Shown one piece after another: positions 42,759-51,322 of a DNA stretch of 64,000 nt (within the stretch, counting starts at the first letter, position 1; the number at the start of each line of letters is the position of its first letter). The position numbers were made by a program, and so were the translations under genes. The notes below the pieces were generated by a model. That model was not told the origin of the DNA and made no database searches. It saw only the letters and a program-made list of their open reading frames with translations. This DNA is from DATASD01 sp035276765 (GTDB taxonomy: Bacteria > Patescibacteriota > Saccharimonadia > Saccharimonadales > UBA4665): contig DATELH010000002.1 of the NCBI GenBank assembly GCA_035276765.1, forward strand, positions 886,823 to 950,822, written 5' to 3'.

Positions 42759-43274
42759 TTAGGCGGTGACCGGTGAATGAGCCGGTGTGGCCTGGAGCGG
42801 ATCGTTGATAACAATGCGCGAAGGCGTGATTTCGATAATCTGCGTGCGGTCCACACCCAGGTTGCCGCCGCTAAAACTCTTTAAAATCGACTGCGAGACG
42901 TAAATTTTCTGAATGTACATGGTTTCGATTTCGGTGGCGTAATCGGTGACTTTGCCGATCTTGGCCTTGCTGTCGCTTATCACCTGCTTGCCCATAATAT
43001 CAAAGTTGAGCGCCAAGATGTCTTTGAGGCGGACGAGTTCGCCGGGGTCGGCCAACACCTCATGGTCATCGACCACAAAGCCTTGCGGAATTAAGTCGCG
43101 GATATCTTGGTAGAGTAGCACCAATTGTTTTTTGGTTTCCAAATCCTGACAATAAAACCCCTCAATTTTAAGATTGTTGGGGTTGATGATCGGGGCGGTC
43201 GTGGTAGCCACCGAACTGCTCGTACGGAGACTTAAGACAGGCCGGTTAAGAAGGCTCGAACTCAATTGCAGCAT
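42759..43274 (-). CDS. PRC-barrel domain protein
   Basis: About 171 residues starting MLQLSSSLLNRPVLSLRT. It has two PRC-barrel-like halves (LKIEGFYCQD; DILALNFDIMGKQVISDSKAKIGKVTDYA). PRC barrels occur in RNA processing (RimM) and photosynthetic proteins; many small ones are unassigned. TATACT (minus strand) lies 9 bases before the ATG. Confidence 0.78.
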   Translation of the reverse strand: MLQLSSSLLNRPVLSLRTSSSVATTTAPIINPNNLKIEGFYCQDLETKKQLVLLYQDIRDLIPQGFVVDDHEVLADPGELVRLKDILALNFDIMGKQVISDSKAKIGKVTDYATEIETMYIQKIYVSQSILKSFSGGNLGVDRTQIIEITPSRIVINDPLQATPAHSPVTA

Positions 43275-43355
43275 AACACCTTCAGTATAGCGCGACCTTC
43301 CTGTTCTTGCCAAAAGTGCTTGTGTTTTGGAGCCATTTAAGGATACACTCTCGCC

Positions 43356-44927
43356 GTGAAAGTAAAAAGCATGCGGTTTTTATCTGTTATTACTGCTGGT
43401 GTAATGCTGGGTTGGACGATGTTTTCGCCGGACTTGGCGGCTGCGGCCTCGCTTGTTGGCTTGGCATCGGCTACGTCGCCCGTGATTATTACAGAAGTAC
43501 TTACGGGTACCAAAACCAGTGGTACACAGGAGTTTATTGAGTTGTACAACACCACAGACGCATCCATCGACCTGACTGGTTGGCAGCTTTGGTATCTTTC
43601 GGCACAAGCAGCCGACCAAAACAAGCCGGCGAGCAACGGGATGATTATGCTGGGTGAAAGCGCTTCGTCGCCGGTAATCGCCGCCCATGGGTTTTATGCG
43701 CTCTCCGGCCGAAGTGATTACCTGGCTGGCATCGCCCAGCAATTTTACGGCGGTACCATGGCGGCCACGGGCGGTAATGTGCGCCTGCTCAGCCCTGACG
43801 AGCACAACCCGTGCGTGCTCAACGTCACCGACCAAGTGGGGTGGGGGAACGCACTCTACGGTTTGGGCCAGCCGGCGGTTGCGCCGCCGAGCGGGCAAAG
43901 CATTTCCCGGTTAATTTACGGTGATGGCACGTACCAAGACACGCATAATAATAGCGCGGATTTTGCTGTCACCCCTACGCCAACACCCGCCAACACGAAC
44001 ACTGCACCCGCGACACTCCTGACTTCGCCATCCACGTTTCAGCCAACGGCTGTAACGATCGAAAACTGTATTGTCCCGACGGAGAGTGGGTCGGGGTTGC
44101 TTGGTGTGCCGGGCGCAAACGACGTGCCGCCGTCGACAGTGGTTTCTGGTGGAATCGATGCCAACGCTGCATACAACAGTGAGTCGGATTTTCCGAGCAC
44201 CGACATCGGTCTTGTAACACCACAAATTACCGAACTCTTGCCGAACCCGGCCGCGCCGCAAACTGACGCCAGGGATGAGTTTATCGAACTATACAACAGC
44301 AATGATACGATGTTTGACCTCAGCGGTTTCGCTTTGCAAGTCGGACTCACTACTAAACACAAGTACGTATTCCCGCCTGGCACGACGCTATTGCCTAAAA
44401 GTTTTACGAGCTTTTCCTCGGCCGCGACGGGCCTCACCATGTCTAACAGCGGTGGACAAGCGGCCTTGCTCGACCCATTTGGCGACACCTTAAACCAGAC
44501 CGACCCATATGGAAACGCCAAGGAGGGTCAGGTGTGGGCGCTCGCTGGCAGCACCTGGTATTGGTCGACCACAGCCACGCCCAACGCTGCCAATATAATC
44601 ACTGCGGCCAGCCCATCTAAAAAGGCAGTAGCCGTTACGGCTGCTGCCACCAAAAAGAGTGCTGCCGCCAAAACCGTCGCCGCGGCGAAGCCAAAAACAA
44701 CGAAAGCCAAAGCGAAAGCTAAATCCGAAACGCCTAAGACTCCGACAGGGAAAGGTTCATTCGCCTCGCTATCGCCACTCCATCCAGGGGTGCTTGCGGT
44801 GGTCGGTATGTTCGCGATACTATACGGGCTGTATGAATACCGACAAGATATGGCAAACAAATTCTACCAGCTCCGAGAAAACCGAACAGCTCGCCGAGCA
44901 GCTCGGGCGGAACCTGAAGGGGGGTGA
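43356..44927 (+). CDS. Secreted cell-surface protein with two lamin-tail domains
   Basis: 523 residues from GTG 43356. A signal peptide (about residues 1-31, ending near AAAASL) is followed by a lamin-tail domain (VIITEVLTGTKTSGTQEFIELYN), a Thr/Pro-rich linker (TPTPTPANTNT), a second lamin-tail domain (ITELLPNPAAPQTDARDEFIELYN), a 70-residue Ala/Lys-rich segment, a membrane helix near 475-493 and a basic end. The layout is that of a membrane-anchored surface protein. TACACT (43344-43349) ends 6 bases before the GTG: leaderless. Lamin-tail domains are common in surface proteins of Patescibacteria; the ligand is unknown. Confidence 0.85.
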   Translation: MKVKSMRFLSVITAGVMLGWTMFSPDLAAAASLVGLASATSPVIITEVLTGTKTSGTQEFIELYNTTDASIDLTGWQLWYLSAQAADQNKPASNGMIMLGESASSPVIAAHGFYALSGRSDYLAGIAQQFYGGTMAATGGNVRLLSPDEHNPCVLNVTDQVGWGNALYGLGQPAVAPPSGQSISRLIYGDGTYQDTHNNSADFAVTPTPTPANTNTAPATLLTSPSTFQPTAVTIENCIVPTESGSGLLGVPGANDVPPSTVVSGGIDANAAYNSESDFPSTDIGLVTPQITELLPNPAAPQTDARDEFIELYNSNDTMFDLSGFALQVGLTTKHKYVFPPGTTLLPKSFTSFSSAATGLTMSNSGGQAALLDPFGDTLNQTDPYGNAKEGQVWALAGSTWYWSTTATPNAANIITAASPSKKAVAVTAAATKKSAAAKTVAAAKPKTTKAKAKAKSETPKTPTGKGSFASLSPLHPGVLAVVGMFAILYGLYEYRQDMANKFYQLRENRTARRAARAEPEGG

Positions 44928-45300
44928 GGTTATCGAATTGGTGAGTGACCTGGGTGGCGGAAAGACTACATTTGCACGCGGCTTGGCACGAGGTTTTGGT
45001 AGTAAAGACCGTGTGGCAAGCCCAACCTTTACCATTAGTCGTGTTTATAAAGCCGGCCCTAAAGCCATGTATCATTTTGATTTTTACCGGTTGCCCGAGC
45101 CCGGCCTCATTGCCGAAGAACTTGCCGAGGTGGCTGGCGACCCTCTCGTCGTAACTGTAGTGGAGTGGGCGAACATCGTACAAGATGTACTGCCAGTGTC
45201 ACGCCTGACGGTTGAAATGCACAAAACCCCGGAGGATGAGCGTGAGCTAACGTTTCGCTATCCCGCGTCGCTGCAGTATGTGATGGAGGGGCTCGCGTAA
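44833..45300 (+). CDS. tsaE: tRNA threonylcarbamoyladenosine biosynthesis ATPase TsaE
   Basis: 155 residues with the TsaE P-loop DLGGGKTTFARG, ASPTFTISRVY and HFDFYRLPEPG. TsaE works with TsaB and TsaD to make t6A37 in tRNAs reading ANN codons. The gene starts inside the 3' end of the lamin-tail gene (95-base overlap, another frame); TATACG at 44821-44826 ends 6 bases before ATG 44833. Its stop overlaps the tsaB start (TAATG). Confidence 0.93.
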   Translation: MNTDKIWQTNSTSSEKTEQLAEQLGRNLKGGEVIELVSDLGGGKTTFARGLARGFGSKDRVASPTFTISRVYKAGPKAMYHFDFYRLPEPGLIAEELAEVAGDPLVVTVVEWANIVQDVLPVSRLTVEMHKTPEDERELTFRYPASLQYVMEGLA

Positions 45301-45692
45301 TGCTTTTGCTTAGTATTCGGACCGACAAGCCGGAGGCGGAAATCGGCCTGTTCGACAATCACGCCAAAATAACCTATGAAACTTGGCAAGCGCACCGCGA
45401 ACTATCAGACACCATACACCTCAAAATAGAAGAATTACTAAAGCAACAGGGCAAAACCTGGCAGGACATCCAAGGCATTGTTGGCTTCCAAGGGCCGGGC
45501 AGCTTTACAGGCCTGCGCATCGGTTTAACGGTTGCTAACGCACTGGCCTACGGGTTGCACGTGCCTGTTGTTGCCGAACAGGGTGAAGACTGGACGACCA
45601 AGGGCATCAAGCAGCTACTGGCCGGCGAACATGACCCGCTGGCGCTTCCTGAGTACGGCGCCGCGGCCCACATAACCCTACCCAAAAAATAG
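45300..45692 (+). CDS. tsaB: TsaB, shortened form
   Basis: 130 residues against about 230 in E. coli. The N-terminal ASKHA half is clear: LLLSIRTDKPEAEIGLFD, and GFQGPGSFTGLRIGLTVANALAYGL, the TsaB signature. The second half is missing, with a short unrelated tail. The N-terminal half carries the TsaD-dimer interface in studied TsaB proteins, so the shortened form may still support t6A synthesis. TsaD is not in the window. Confidence 0.88.
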   Translation: MLLLSIRTDKPEAEIGLFDNHAKITYETWQAHRELSDTIHLKIEELLKQQGKTWQDIQGIVGFQGPGSFTGLRIGLTVANALAYGLHVPVVAEQGEDWTTKGIKQLLAGEHDPLALPEYGAAAHITLPKK

Positions 45693-45754
45693 TGGCAGCG
45701 GATCTCGCTATAGGGTAGCTTAGCATTGCAACTACGATGCTGGCACGCAACAAG

Positions 45755-45784
45755 TTGACCTCAGTGTGGCTGAACGCGTATAGT
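45755..45784 (+). promoter_or_regulatory. Promoter and long leader of rny
   Basis: TTGACC (45755-45760), 18 bp, TATAGT (45779-45784). The message would carry a leader of about 140 bases to ATG 45930, with a hairpin near its start (GGATTCTC pairing with GAG and ATCC across 45795-45817) and AAAGGAT before the start codon. This is unusual among the mostly leaderless genes here and would allow post-transcriptional control. Confidence 0.6.
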
Positions 45785-45929
45785 CATATGTAAGGATTCT
45801 CTTTTGAGAGCGATCCACCTGATTTTCTCATATTTAATTAATTCGTTTTTCAGATACATCTGCCGGCTAATGAAGTGATAGTGATGCTCTTATGCGCATG
45901 ATGTGTCTGCGCCGATAGAAAGGATACAT

Positions 45930-47444
45930 ATGGACCCACTTACCATAGTGCTTGCTGTGGCTGGGCTTGCTGTTGGTTTTGGTGCCAACACGGTTATTAC
46001 GAAGCAAAAGGTTGGCTCCGCGGCCGACCAAGCAACGAAGGAACTCGATAAAGCTAAACGCGAGGCTTCAAAACTAGTGAACACTGCACGCGACGAGGCG
46101 GCAAAGCTAGCCGAAGACGCCCGCAAAGAAGAACAAACGAGGCGTCACGAACTTAAAGATTTGGAAGCGCGGCTCGTCACCCGCGAAGAAGCGCTCGACA
46201 AAAAACTCGACGACCTCGACAAACGTACTGAAAAACTGCGCGTTGGCGAGGCTGAAGTCGAGCAACTCAAAGACGAAATCCGCGACATCCGCAAAAAACA
46301 GCAGGAAAAACTCGAAAAGGTTGCCAAGTTAAGCAAAGAAGAAGCCGCCGACAAGCTCATGAAGATGACCGAGCGCGACATCCGAAGCGATCTCACCGGG
46401 CTGGTTGCCAAACTCCAAACCGAAGCCCAAGAGCAGGCCGAAGACCAAGCCGCACTCATTATTACCACGGCCATGGAGCGCATGTCGAGCGAAGTAACCG
46501 CCGAGCGCACTGTCACCAGCGTGAAGCTGACCGACGATGAAATGAAGGGGCGCATCATCGGCAAAGAGGGGCGCAACATTCAGGCGCTGCAACGGGCAAC
46601 CGGTGTAGATATTATGGTTGACGACACGCCGGGCTATGTGGTGCTTAGCTCATTCGACCCAGTGCGCCGCGAAGTCGCCCGCCAAACCATTGAAATGCTC
46701 ATGAAGGATGGCCGTATCCACCCCGGCCGCATCGAAGAAGTGGTCGAAAAGGCGCAAAAGAACGTCGAAAAAGAAGTCGTCCGCGCCGGTGAAGATGCCG
46801 CCCGCGAAGTCGGCATTATCGGCATCCCAAAAGAAATTTTGCACCTGCTGGGCGAGCTTCGCTTCCGCACCAGCTATGGCCAGAATGTGCTCAAGCACTC
46901 CACCGAGATGGCACACATAGCTGGCATGATCGCCGAAGAGGTAGGCGCCAACGTTAAAACTGCCAAGTATGCGGCGCTGGTGCACGACTTGGGCAAAGCG
47001 CTGACACACAAAATCGAAGGCAAGCACCACCACATCAGCGGTGAAATGCTGCGCAAATACGGTGCACCCGAAGCCGTGGCTTTGGCCGCCGAGCAACACC
47101 ACGACGACGTTGAGGCCACCAGCGTGGAAGCGCTCATTATCCGCGTGGTTGACGCCATCAGCGCCTCGCGCCCGGGGGCCCGCAACATCAGCGCCGAGAA
47201 CTTTGTGGAACGCATGAAGGAGCTCGAAAACGTCGCCAACAGCTTCGAGGGCATCGAGAAATCCTATGCTATCAGCGCTGGCCGCGAAGTACGCGTGTTC
47301 GTAAAGCCGAGCCAGGTCGACGATCTCACCGCTATCAAAATCGCCCGCGATATCGCCACCAAAATCGAATCAACCATGCAATATCCTGGCACCATCAAAG
47401 TGAATGTGATCCGCGAAACCCGTGCTATCGAGTTCGCAAAATAG
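45930..47444 (+). CDS. rny: Ribonuclease Y
   Basis: 504 residues with the RNase Y layout: N-terminal membrane helix (about 4-22), a long charged coiled coil (to about 180), a KH domain (GRIIGKEGRNIQALQ) and an HD domain (HSTEMAHIAG and AALVHDLGKAL, then AEQHHDD). RNase Y is the membrane-tethered endonuclease that starts mRNA decay in many Gram-positive bacteria. Start 45930 is fixed by the AAAGGAT site and the membrane helix. It is followed by a HAD gene and ymdB, its usual partner. Confidence 0.96.
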   Translation: MDPLTIVLAVAGLAVGFGANTVITKQKVGSAADQATKELDKAKREASKLVNTARDEAAKLAEDARKEEQTRRHELKDLEARLVTREEALDKKLDDLDKRTEKLRVGEAEVEQLKDEIRDIRKKQQEKLEKVAKLSKEEAADKLMKMTERDIRSDLTGLVAKLQTEAQEQAEDQAALIITTAMERMSSEVTAERTVTSVKLTDDEMKGRIIGKEGRNIQALQRATGVDIMVDDTPGYVVLSSFDPVRREVARQTIEMLMKDGRIHPGRIEEVVEKAQKNVEKEVVRAGEDAAREVGIIGIPKEILHLLGELRFRTSYGQNVLKHSTEMAHIAGMIAEEVGANVKTAKYAALVHDLGKALTHKIEGKHHHISGEMLRKYGAPEAVALAAEQHHDDVEATSVEALIIRVVDAISASRPGARNISAENFVERMKELENVANSFEGIEKSYAISAGREVRVFVKPSQVDDLTAIKIARDIATKIESTMQYPGTIKVNVIRETRAIEFAK

Positions 47445-47451
47445 GCCCCAC

Positions 47452-48105
47452 GTGAAAGACCAAGACTACGACGCTTATTTGTTTGATTGGGATGGCACGC
47501 TAGCCAATAGTACGGAAATATGGTTTCAGGCTGTGCACGAAAATTTGCTCCTTTATGACCTGGAACTGCCCCGTGATGTAGTGCTTAAGTCTTTGGGCGA
47601 TTGGCGCGACCTGATCGCCCATGGTTTGCCCGAGGAACATTTTGAGGCGTATGGCAAAAAGGCCGGCGACGAAGCGTACGCCCGGCTTCACGAGGCGGCG
47701 CTTTACGAAGGTGTCCGCGAGTTGTTGTATGGTTTGCGAAAAGCAGGGAAAAAGCTGGCAGTGGTTACGGCGATGCCCCGGGACTTCATCGAAAAAACGC
47801 TGGAGTATAGCGGCTTGCAAGACTTTTTCGACGTTGTGGTGAGCGGCTCCGAAGTAACGCACAAGAAGCCGCATCCCGAAAGCATTTTTCTTGCGCTCGA
47901 GCAGCTGGGTGATGTTACACCGGCGCGGGCCGTTATGGTGGGCGATACGTCACGCGATCTGTTAGCCGCCGAGGCCGCCGGAGCTGACCGCGTGCTGTTT
48001 TCGCCCGAAAATGCGCCGTTCGATGCCACAGAAATCATCGCTATTTGCAAACCCACAGTCGTTATTGCCCATTGGAATGACTTTGCGCCTCACATTGCAC
48101 GCTAA
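47452..48105 (+). CDS. HAD-family phosphatase
   Basis: About 217 residues from GTG 47452. The HAD motifs are FDWDGTLANS (nucleophile Asp), VVTAMPR (motif II), KKPHPES (Lys of motif III) and MVGDTSRDLLAAEAAG (motif IV). It resembles phosphoglycolate phosphatases and beta-phosphoglucomutases; substrate unassigned. It lies 7 bases after rny. An in-frame GTG within rny (47422) is an alternative start. Confidence 0.83.
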   Translation: MKDQDYDAYLFDWDGTLANSTEIWFQAVHENLLLYDLELPRDVVLKSLGDWRDLIAHGLPEEHFEAYGKKAGDEAYARLHEAALYEGVRELLYGLRKAGKKLAVVTAMPRDFIEKTLEYSGLQDFFDVVVSGSEVTHKKPHPESIFLALEQLGDVTPARAVMVGDTSRDLLAAEAAGADRVLFSPENAPFDATEIIAICKPTVVIAHWNDFAPHIAR

Positions 48106-48123
48106 GTCGGCTATACTAAGACC

Positions 48124-48927
48124 ATGAAGCTGTTATATATCGGCGATGTTATGGCAGAACCCGGCATCAAAATTGTTGAAAAAGTGCTTCCGGCGCTCAA
48201 AAAAGAGCAGGGAATTAGTTTGGTGTTGGCGCAGGCCGAGAATTTATCGGATGGCAAGGGGATCCGCCTGGAGGATTTTCGACGGCTTCGGGCGGCTGGC
48301 GTGGATTTTTGCACCGGTGGCAACCACACCTTGTACCGCGAAGATATTTACGCGGCGCTGAGCGACCCGGCTCAGCCGATCATCCGTCCGGCCAACTACC
48401 CCCACGAAACGCCCGGCGCTGGCTACAAATATGTGGATACGCCCGGCGGCAAAGTGCTGGTAGTGAGCTTGCTCGGTCAGATCGTGGGCAAGGATGCCGA
48501 CAAGCCTACGGACAATCCCTTGCAGGTTATTGACCAAATCTTGGCAGCCGAAAAGGCTGTACCAAAAGCCGGCGTCGTGGTGAACTTTCATGGCGATTTC
48601 AGCAGCCAAAAACGCATTATTGGCTATTATTTGGATGGGCGTGTGACCGCTGTTATTGGCGATCATTGGCACGTGCCTACTGCCGATGCCGATGTGCTGC
48701 CAAAAGGCACGGCGCACGTTACCGACGTGGGCATGTGCGGCGCGCTCGACTCTAGCTTGGGCGTAGCATTTGATTCGGTAGTTGCGCGTTGGCGCGACGG
48801 CGTGGTCACACGCAACGTGCTCGAAACCGGCGGCCGCATGCAGTTCAATGCGCTGCTCGTGGAGTTCGACCCAAAAACCGGCAAAGCCACACATGCCGAG
48901 CGGATCCAGCACACCTTTCCGGCCTAA
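48124..48927 (+). CDS. ymdB: YmdB-family metallophosphodiesterase
   Basis: 267 residues. Metal ligands of the YmdB family are in register: D8 (YIGDVM), E39-N40 (AENLSDGKG), N67-H68 (GGNHT), the histidine in NFHGDFSSQKR and the pair in GDHWHVP. B. subtilis YmdB cleaves 2',3'-cAMP and stands beside rny, as here with one gene between. TATACT (48112-48117) ends 6 bases before the ATG, so this gene has its own leaderless transcript. Confidence 0.92.
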   Translation: MKLLYIGDVMAEPGIKIVEKVLPALKKEQGISLVLAQAENLSDGKGIRLEDFRRLRAAGVDFCTGGNHTLYREDIYAALSDPAQPIIRPANYPHETPGAGYKYVDTPGGKVLVVSLLGQIVGKDADKPTDNPLQVIDQILAAEKAVPKAGVVVNFHGDFSSQKRIIGYYLDGRVTAVIGDHWHVPTADADVLPKGTAHVTDVGMCGALDSSLGVAFDSVVARWRDGVVTRNVLETGGRMQFNALLVEFDPKTGKATHAERIQHTFPA

Positions 48928-48971
48928 CGCGGGGAGCCGCAGCACCTCTGGAAATTGCAGCGCTTCTTTGT

Positions 48972-48977
48972 TATAAT
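48972..48977 (+). promoter_or_regulatory. -10 element of tRNA-Pro
   Basis: TATAAT about 20 bases before the mature tRNA, in AT-rich chromosomal context. It shows that the tRNA belongs to the resident chromosome rather than to the inserted element. Confidence 0.65.
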
Positions 48978-48984
48978 GCCTGAG

Positions 48985-50880
48985 TCAAACACTTCCCGGG
49001 GTGTGGCGCAGTTGGCTAGCGCGCGCGGTTTGGGACCGCGAGGTCGAAGGTTCAAGTCCTTTCACCCCGACCAGATGTTGTACGTCGGAACCCCGTTCCA
49101 CCGCAGGTGGAGCGGGGTTTTGGCTGTCTACGGGCAGGCTGCCGTGTGGTCGTTCGACCCACAGCCGCCGTGCCAGGTCGCCAATTTCGGCGTCGGTGGT
49201 GTCGTCCTTGAGGCCGGTTCGCTGCCGGTAGTAGGTGCGTGGGCCGCTGGTGACGGTCAGCTCGTCTGCGGCGGCCTCGGCGGCGTGTTCCTGGCTGGTG
49301 AGGCTGAGCCGGGCCTCAGCGGTCAACAGCTCGTGGTAGGTGTCGGTCAGTTCGGAGCCAACAACGTCATGGTCGAGTACCCAGAGTTTCTCGAACACGG
49401 CTTGGACGAGCATGAGCTTGAGGGCGTCGGGGGCTTCGGTGAACAGCTTGTGGGGTTCGACGAGCACGCTGAGGGCGTGGTCGAGGCTCCGCTCGATGGC
49501 TTCCAGGGTGACGGTCAGCTTGGCAATCGTCTTTTCGGCGGCCGTGATCTCGTTGTTGGTGCGGTCTTGTTCGGCCTTGAAGTCGGCCAGGGAGAGCGCT
49601 TCGGCGAAGTAGGCTTCCTTGTTCTTCTTGGCCCGTTTGGTGAGCCGCTGGATACGGTCCTGCTGCCGCTCGATTTCGGCTTGGCCGTCGGCGTGCTTGC
49701 CCGCGAAGGCGGCCAGGATCGCCGTCTTGAGTGCCTGGAGGCGGGTCTCCGGCAGGCGCACCCGCTGGAAGTAGTCGGCCACGGCCTGTTCCAGTTCGGC
49801 GACGGGCACGTAAGGCTGATCACAGCTCCTCGTGTCGTTTTGCCGACCGAGGCAGTAGAAGTACGGGTACGTCACCCCGTAGCGGTTGGTCGGGGCGGAA
49901 ATTCCCATGCGCCGCCCGCAGCGGGCGCAGTGCAGATTTCCCTTGAGTGGGTGGGGTCGTTTCTTGCTCTTGTCCTTGTTGAGGTTGCGGGCGGTCAGGA
50001 GGGCTTGCACGGCCTCGAAGGTGTCGGGGTCGACGAGCGGTTGGTGTTCGCCGGGGTACTGGACGCCGTTGTAGGTGATGATCCCCACGTAATAGGCGTT
50101 GTGCAGGATGCGGTGCAGGTGCTGGATGTGGATGGGCCGTTCGGGCAGGGTCTTGGTTTCCGGCAGCCGGAGTCCTTGGTGGTTCAGTTCGTCGGTGAGC
50201 GTGCCGAGGGTGTAGTCGCCGGTGGCGTAGAGCCGGAAACCTTCCGCGATGAGCGGCCCCATGACGGAGTCGACGATGACGAGCCCGATGTCTTTGCCTT
50301 TGGCCCGTTCGCGGATGTTCTTGTAGCCGAGCGGCGCTTTGCCGGGGGTGCCGCCGATCTCGACCTTTTTGCGGAGGCCCTTGCGGGCTTCTTCGCTGAG
50401 GTTGCCGGAGTAGAACTCGGCGATGGTGGCCATGATGCCGTGCACGAGCTTGCCGCCGGGCGTCTCGTCGATGTTCTCGGTAGCCGAGACCAGCTTGACG
50501 CCGTGCTTGGCCAAGAAGATGCCGATTTGCACGTCGTCTTCGCGGTTGCGGGCCAGCCGGTCGAGTTTGTGCACGATGACGTACTTGATCGCCGGGTCTT
50601 CGGCGACGCGCTTGAGCAGCGCTTGGAGTTCGGGCCGGTCGCTGGTGCGGGCGCTTTTGCCCTTGTCGATGAACTCGGTGACGATCTCGGCGTGCAGTTC
50701 GCTCGCTTTGCGGGCGCAATACTCCCGCTGCGCCTGGATACTGAAACCCTCGTCGTCGTAGCTGGTATTGGCCTGTTCGCTGGTGGAGACCCGGTAGTAG
50801 GCGAGCGCCTGTTCCTGCGGTTCCCCGGTCAGGTTCGGCATGCCGGGCGGAAGCTGCGCGTTCGGGCTGTTGTCGTTCAT
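48985..50880 (-). CDS. Large serine recombinase (integrase of the element)
   Basis: 631 residues from ATG 50880, with AAGGAGG just upstream. It has the resolvase catalytic domain with S32 in YYRVSTSEQ and the arginines in KLDRLARNR, the Recombinase domain (LGYKNIRERAKG onward), a zinc ribbon (CARCG and CLGRQNDTRSC) and a long coiled coil (RQQDRIQRLTKRAKKNKEA). Large serine recombinases integrate and excise elements at att sites. The last 30 residues or so (VGVKGLEPSTSRSQTARAS and beyond) are the antisense translation of tRNA-Pro, and the stop lies past the tRNA in chromosomal DNA. The start overlaps the next gene upstream by 4 bases. Confidence 0.92.
   Translation of the reverse strand: MNDNSPNAQLPPGMPNLTGEPQEQALAYYRVSTSEQANTSYDDEGFSIQAQREYCARKASELHAEIVTEFIDKGKSARTSDRPELQALLKRVAEDPAIKYVIVHKLDRLARNREDDVQIGIFLAKHGVKLVSATENIDETPGGKLVHGIMATIAEFYSGNLSEEARKGLRKKVEIGGTPGKAPLGYKNIRERAKGKDIGLVIVDSVMGPLIAEGFRLYATGDYTLGTLTDELNHQGLRLPETKTLPERPIHIQHLHRILHNAYYVGIITYNGVQYPGEHQPLVDPDTFEAVQALLTARNLNKDKSKKRPHPLKGNLHCARCGRRMGISAPTNRYGVTYPYFYCLGRQNDTRSCDQPYVPVAELEQAVADYFQRVRLPETRLQALKTAILAAFAGKHADGQAEIERQQDRIQRLTKRAKKNKEAYFAEALSLADFKAEQDRTNNEITAAEKTIAKLTVTLEAIERSLDHALSVLVEPHKLFTEAPDALKLMLVQAVFEKLWVLDHDVVGSELTDTYHELLTAEARLSLTSQEHAAEAAADELTVTSGPRTYYRQRTGLKDDTTDAEIGDLARRLWVERPHGSLPVDSQNPAPPAVERGSDVQHLVGVKGLEPSTSRSQTARASQLRHTPGSV
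48997..49073 (+). tRNA. tRNA-Pro (anticodon TGG)
   Basis: The acceptor arm CGGGGTG pairs with CACCCCG. The anticodon arm CGCGG-TTTGGGA-CCGCG gives anticodon TGG, the T arm is GAAGGTTCAAGTCCTTT, and CCA is encoded (49071-49073). Base composition and gene style change sharply just after its 3' end, and a large serine recombinase begins antisense to it, which marks the tRNA as the likely integration site. Confidence 0.96.
49089..49121 (+). terminator. Strong terminator 3' of tRNA-Pro, on the element side
   Basis: A 14-bp stem (AACCCCGTTCCACC with GGTGGAGCGGGGTT, one G-T pair) and a GCA loop, followed by a T run. It would end tRNA-Pro transcription. It lies inside the antisense recombinase gene, so the element appears to supply the tRNA terminator, or it is part of the attachment region. 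Confidence 0.75.
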
Positions 50881-51284
50881 GCTGTTACCTCCTTGGTTGT
50901 GCTGATCTGTCCATCCGTGGTCGTGTTGTCGGCGAATAGCAGGTGGGCGCCTGCCGCCTCGATCTCGAAGCGGATAGCCTCTCCGTCGTGCTTCGCCCGC
51001 CACAGCCGGTCCGTTCCGGCCGTAATGACGTAATCGACGTCGCGCAGTGCCCGCAACTCGTCGAGCATCAGACGCAGTTCCGGCCGCGTGTCGATGCTGC
51101 CGGTGCCGCCATGTTCGACGTACTCCCGGATGATGTCTGCACCCAGGCGTACAGCGGCCCCCTCGCATTGCTCACGCTGCGCCGCGAGCAGGTTGTTTTC
51201 TTGTTTACGGTCACGGCCGTCCGCGCCGATGTGCCGGGCACGGAGAAAAAGCACGGCCGCGGGCTGGTTAACATTTGTGTTCAT
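50877..51284 (-). CDS. Stand-alone resolvase-fold protein lacking the catalytic serine
   Basis: 135 residues. The fold of a serine-recombinase catalytic domain is readable (AAQREQCEGAAVRLGADII; TRPELRLMLDELRALRDVDYVITAGTDRLWR; ALLFAD-type end), but the YxRVS motif is FLRARHI, so the nucleophile is missing. There is no DNA-binding domain. AAAGGAG lies upstream of the ATG and the stop overlaps the integrase start (ATGA), so the two are made together. It could be a directionality factor or a regulatory partner of the integrase. Confidence 0.8.
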   Translation of the reverse strand: MNTNVNQPAAVLFLRARHIGADGRDRKQENNLLAAQREQCEGAAVRLGADIIREYVEHGGTGSIDTRPELRLMLDELRALRDVDYVITAGTDRLWRAKHDGEAIRFEIEAAGAHLLFADNTTTDGQISTTKEVTA

Positions 51285-51322
51285 TGATTCTTTGCTCCTT
51301 TCCTATAGATGGAATAGCTCCG

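Noticed and set aside
1..48990. Alternative genetic code (TGA read as Gly) as in some CPR lineages
   Set aside because: TGA ends several well-defined genes (comEC, rimK, the tsaE-type neighbours) exactly where the families end, and no essential gene needs TGA readthrough.
48955..51033. 692-codon plus-strand open frame across tRNA-Pro and the recombinase
   Set aside because: It is the antisense of the recombinase, runs through a tRNA, and has repetitive Gly/Val-rich composition typical of shadows in G+C-rich DNA.
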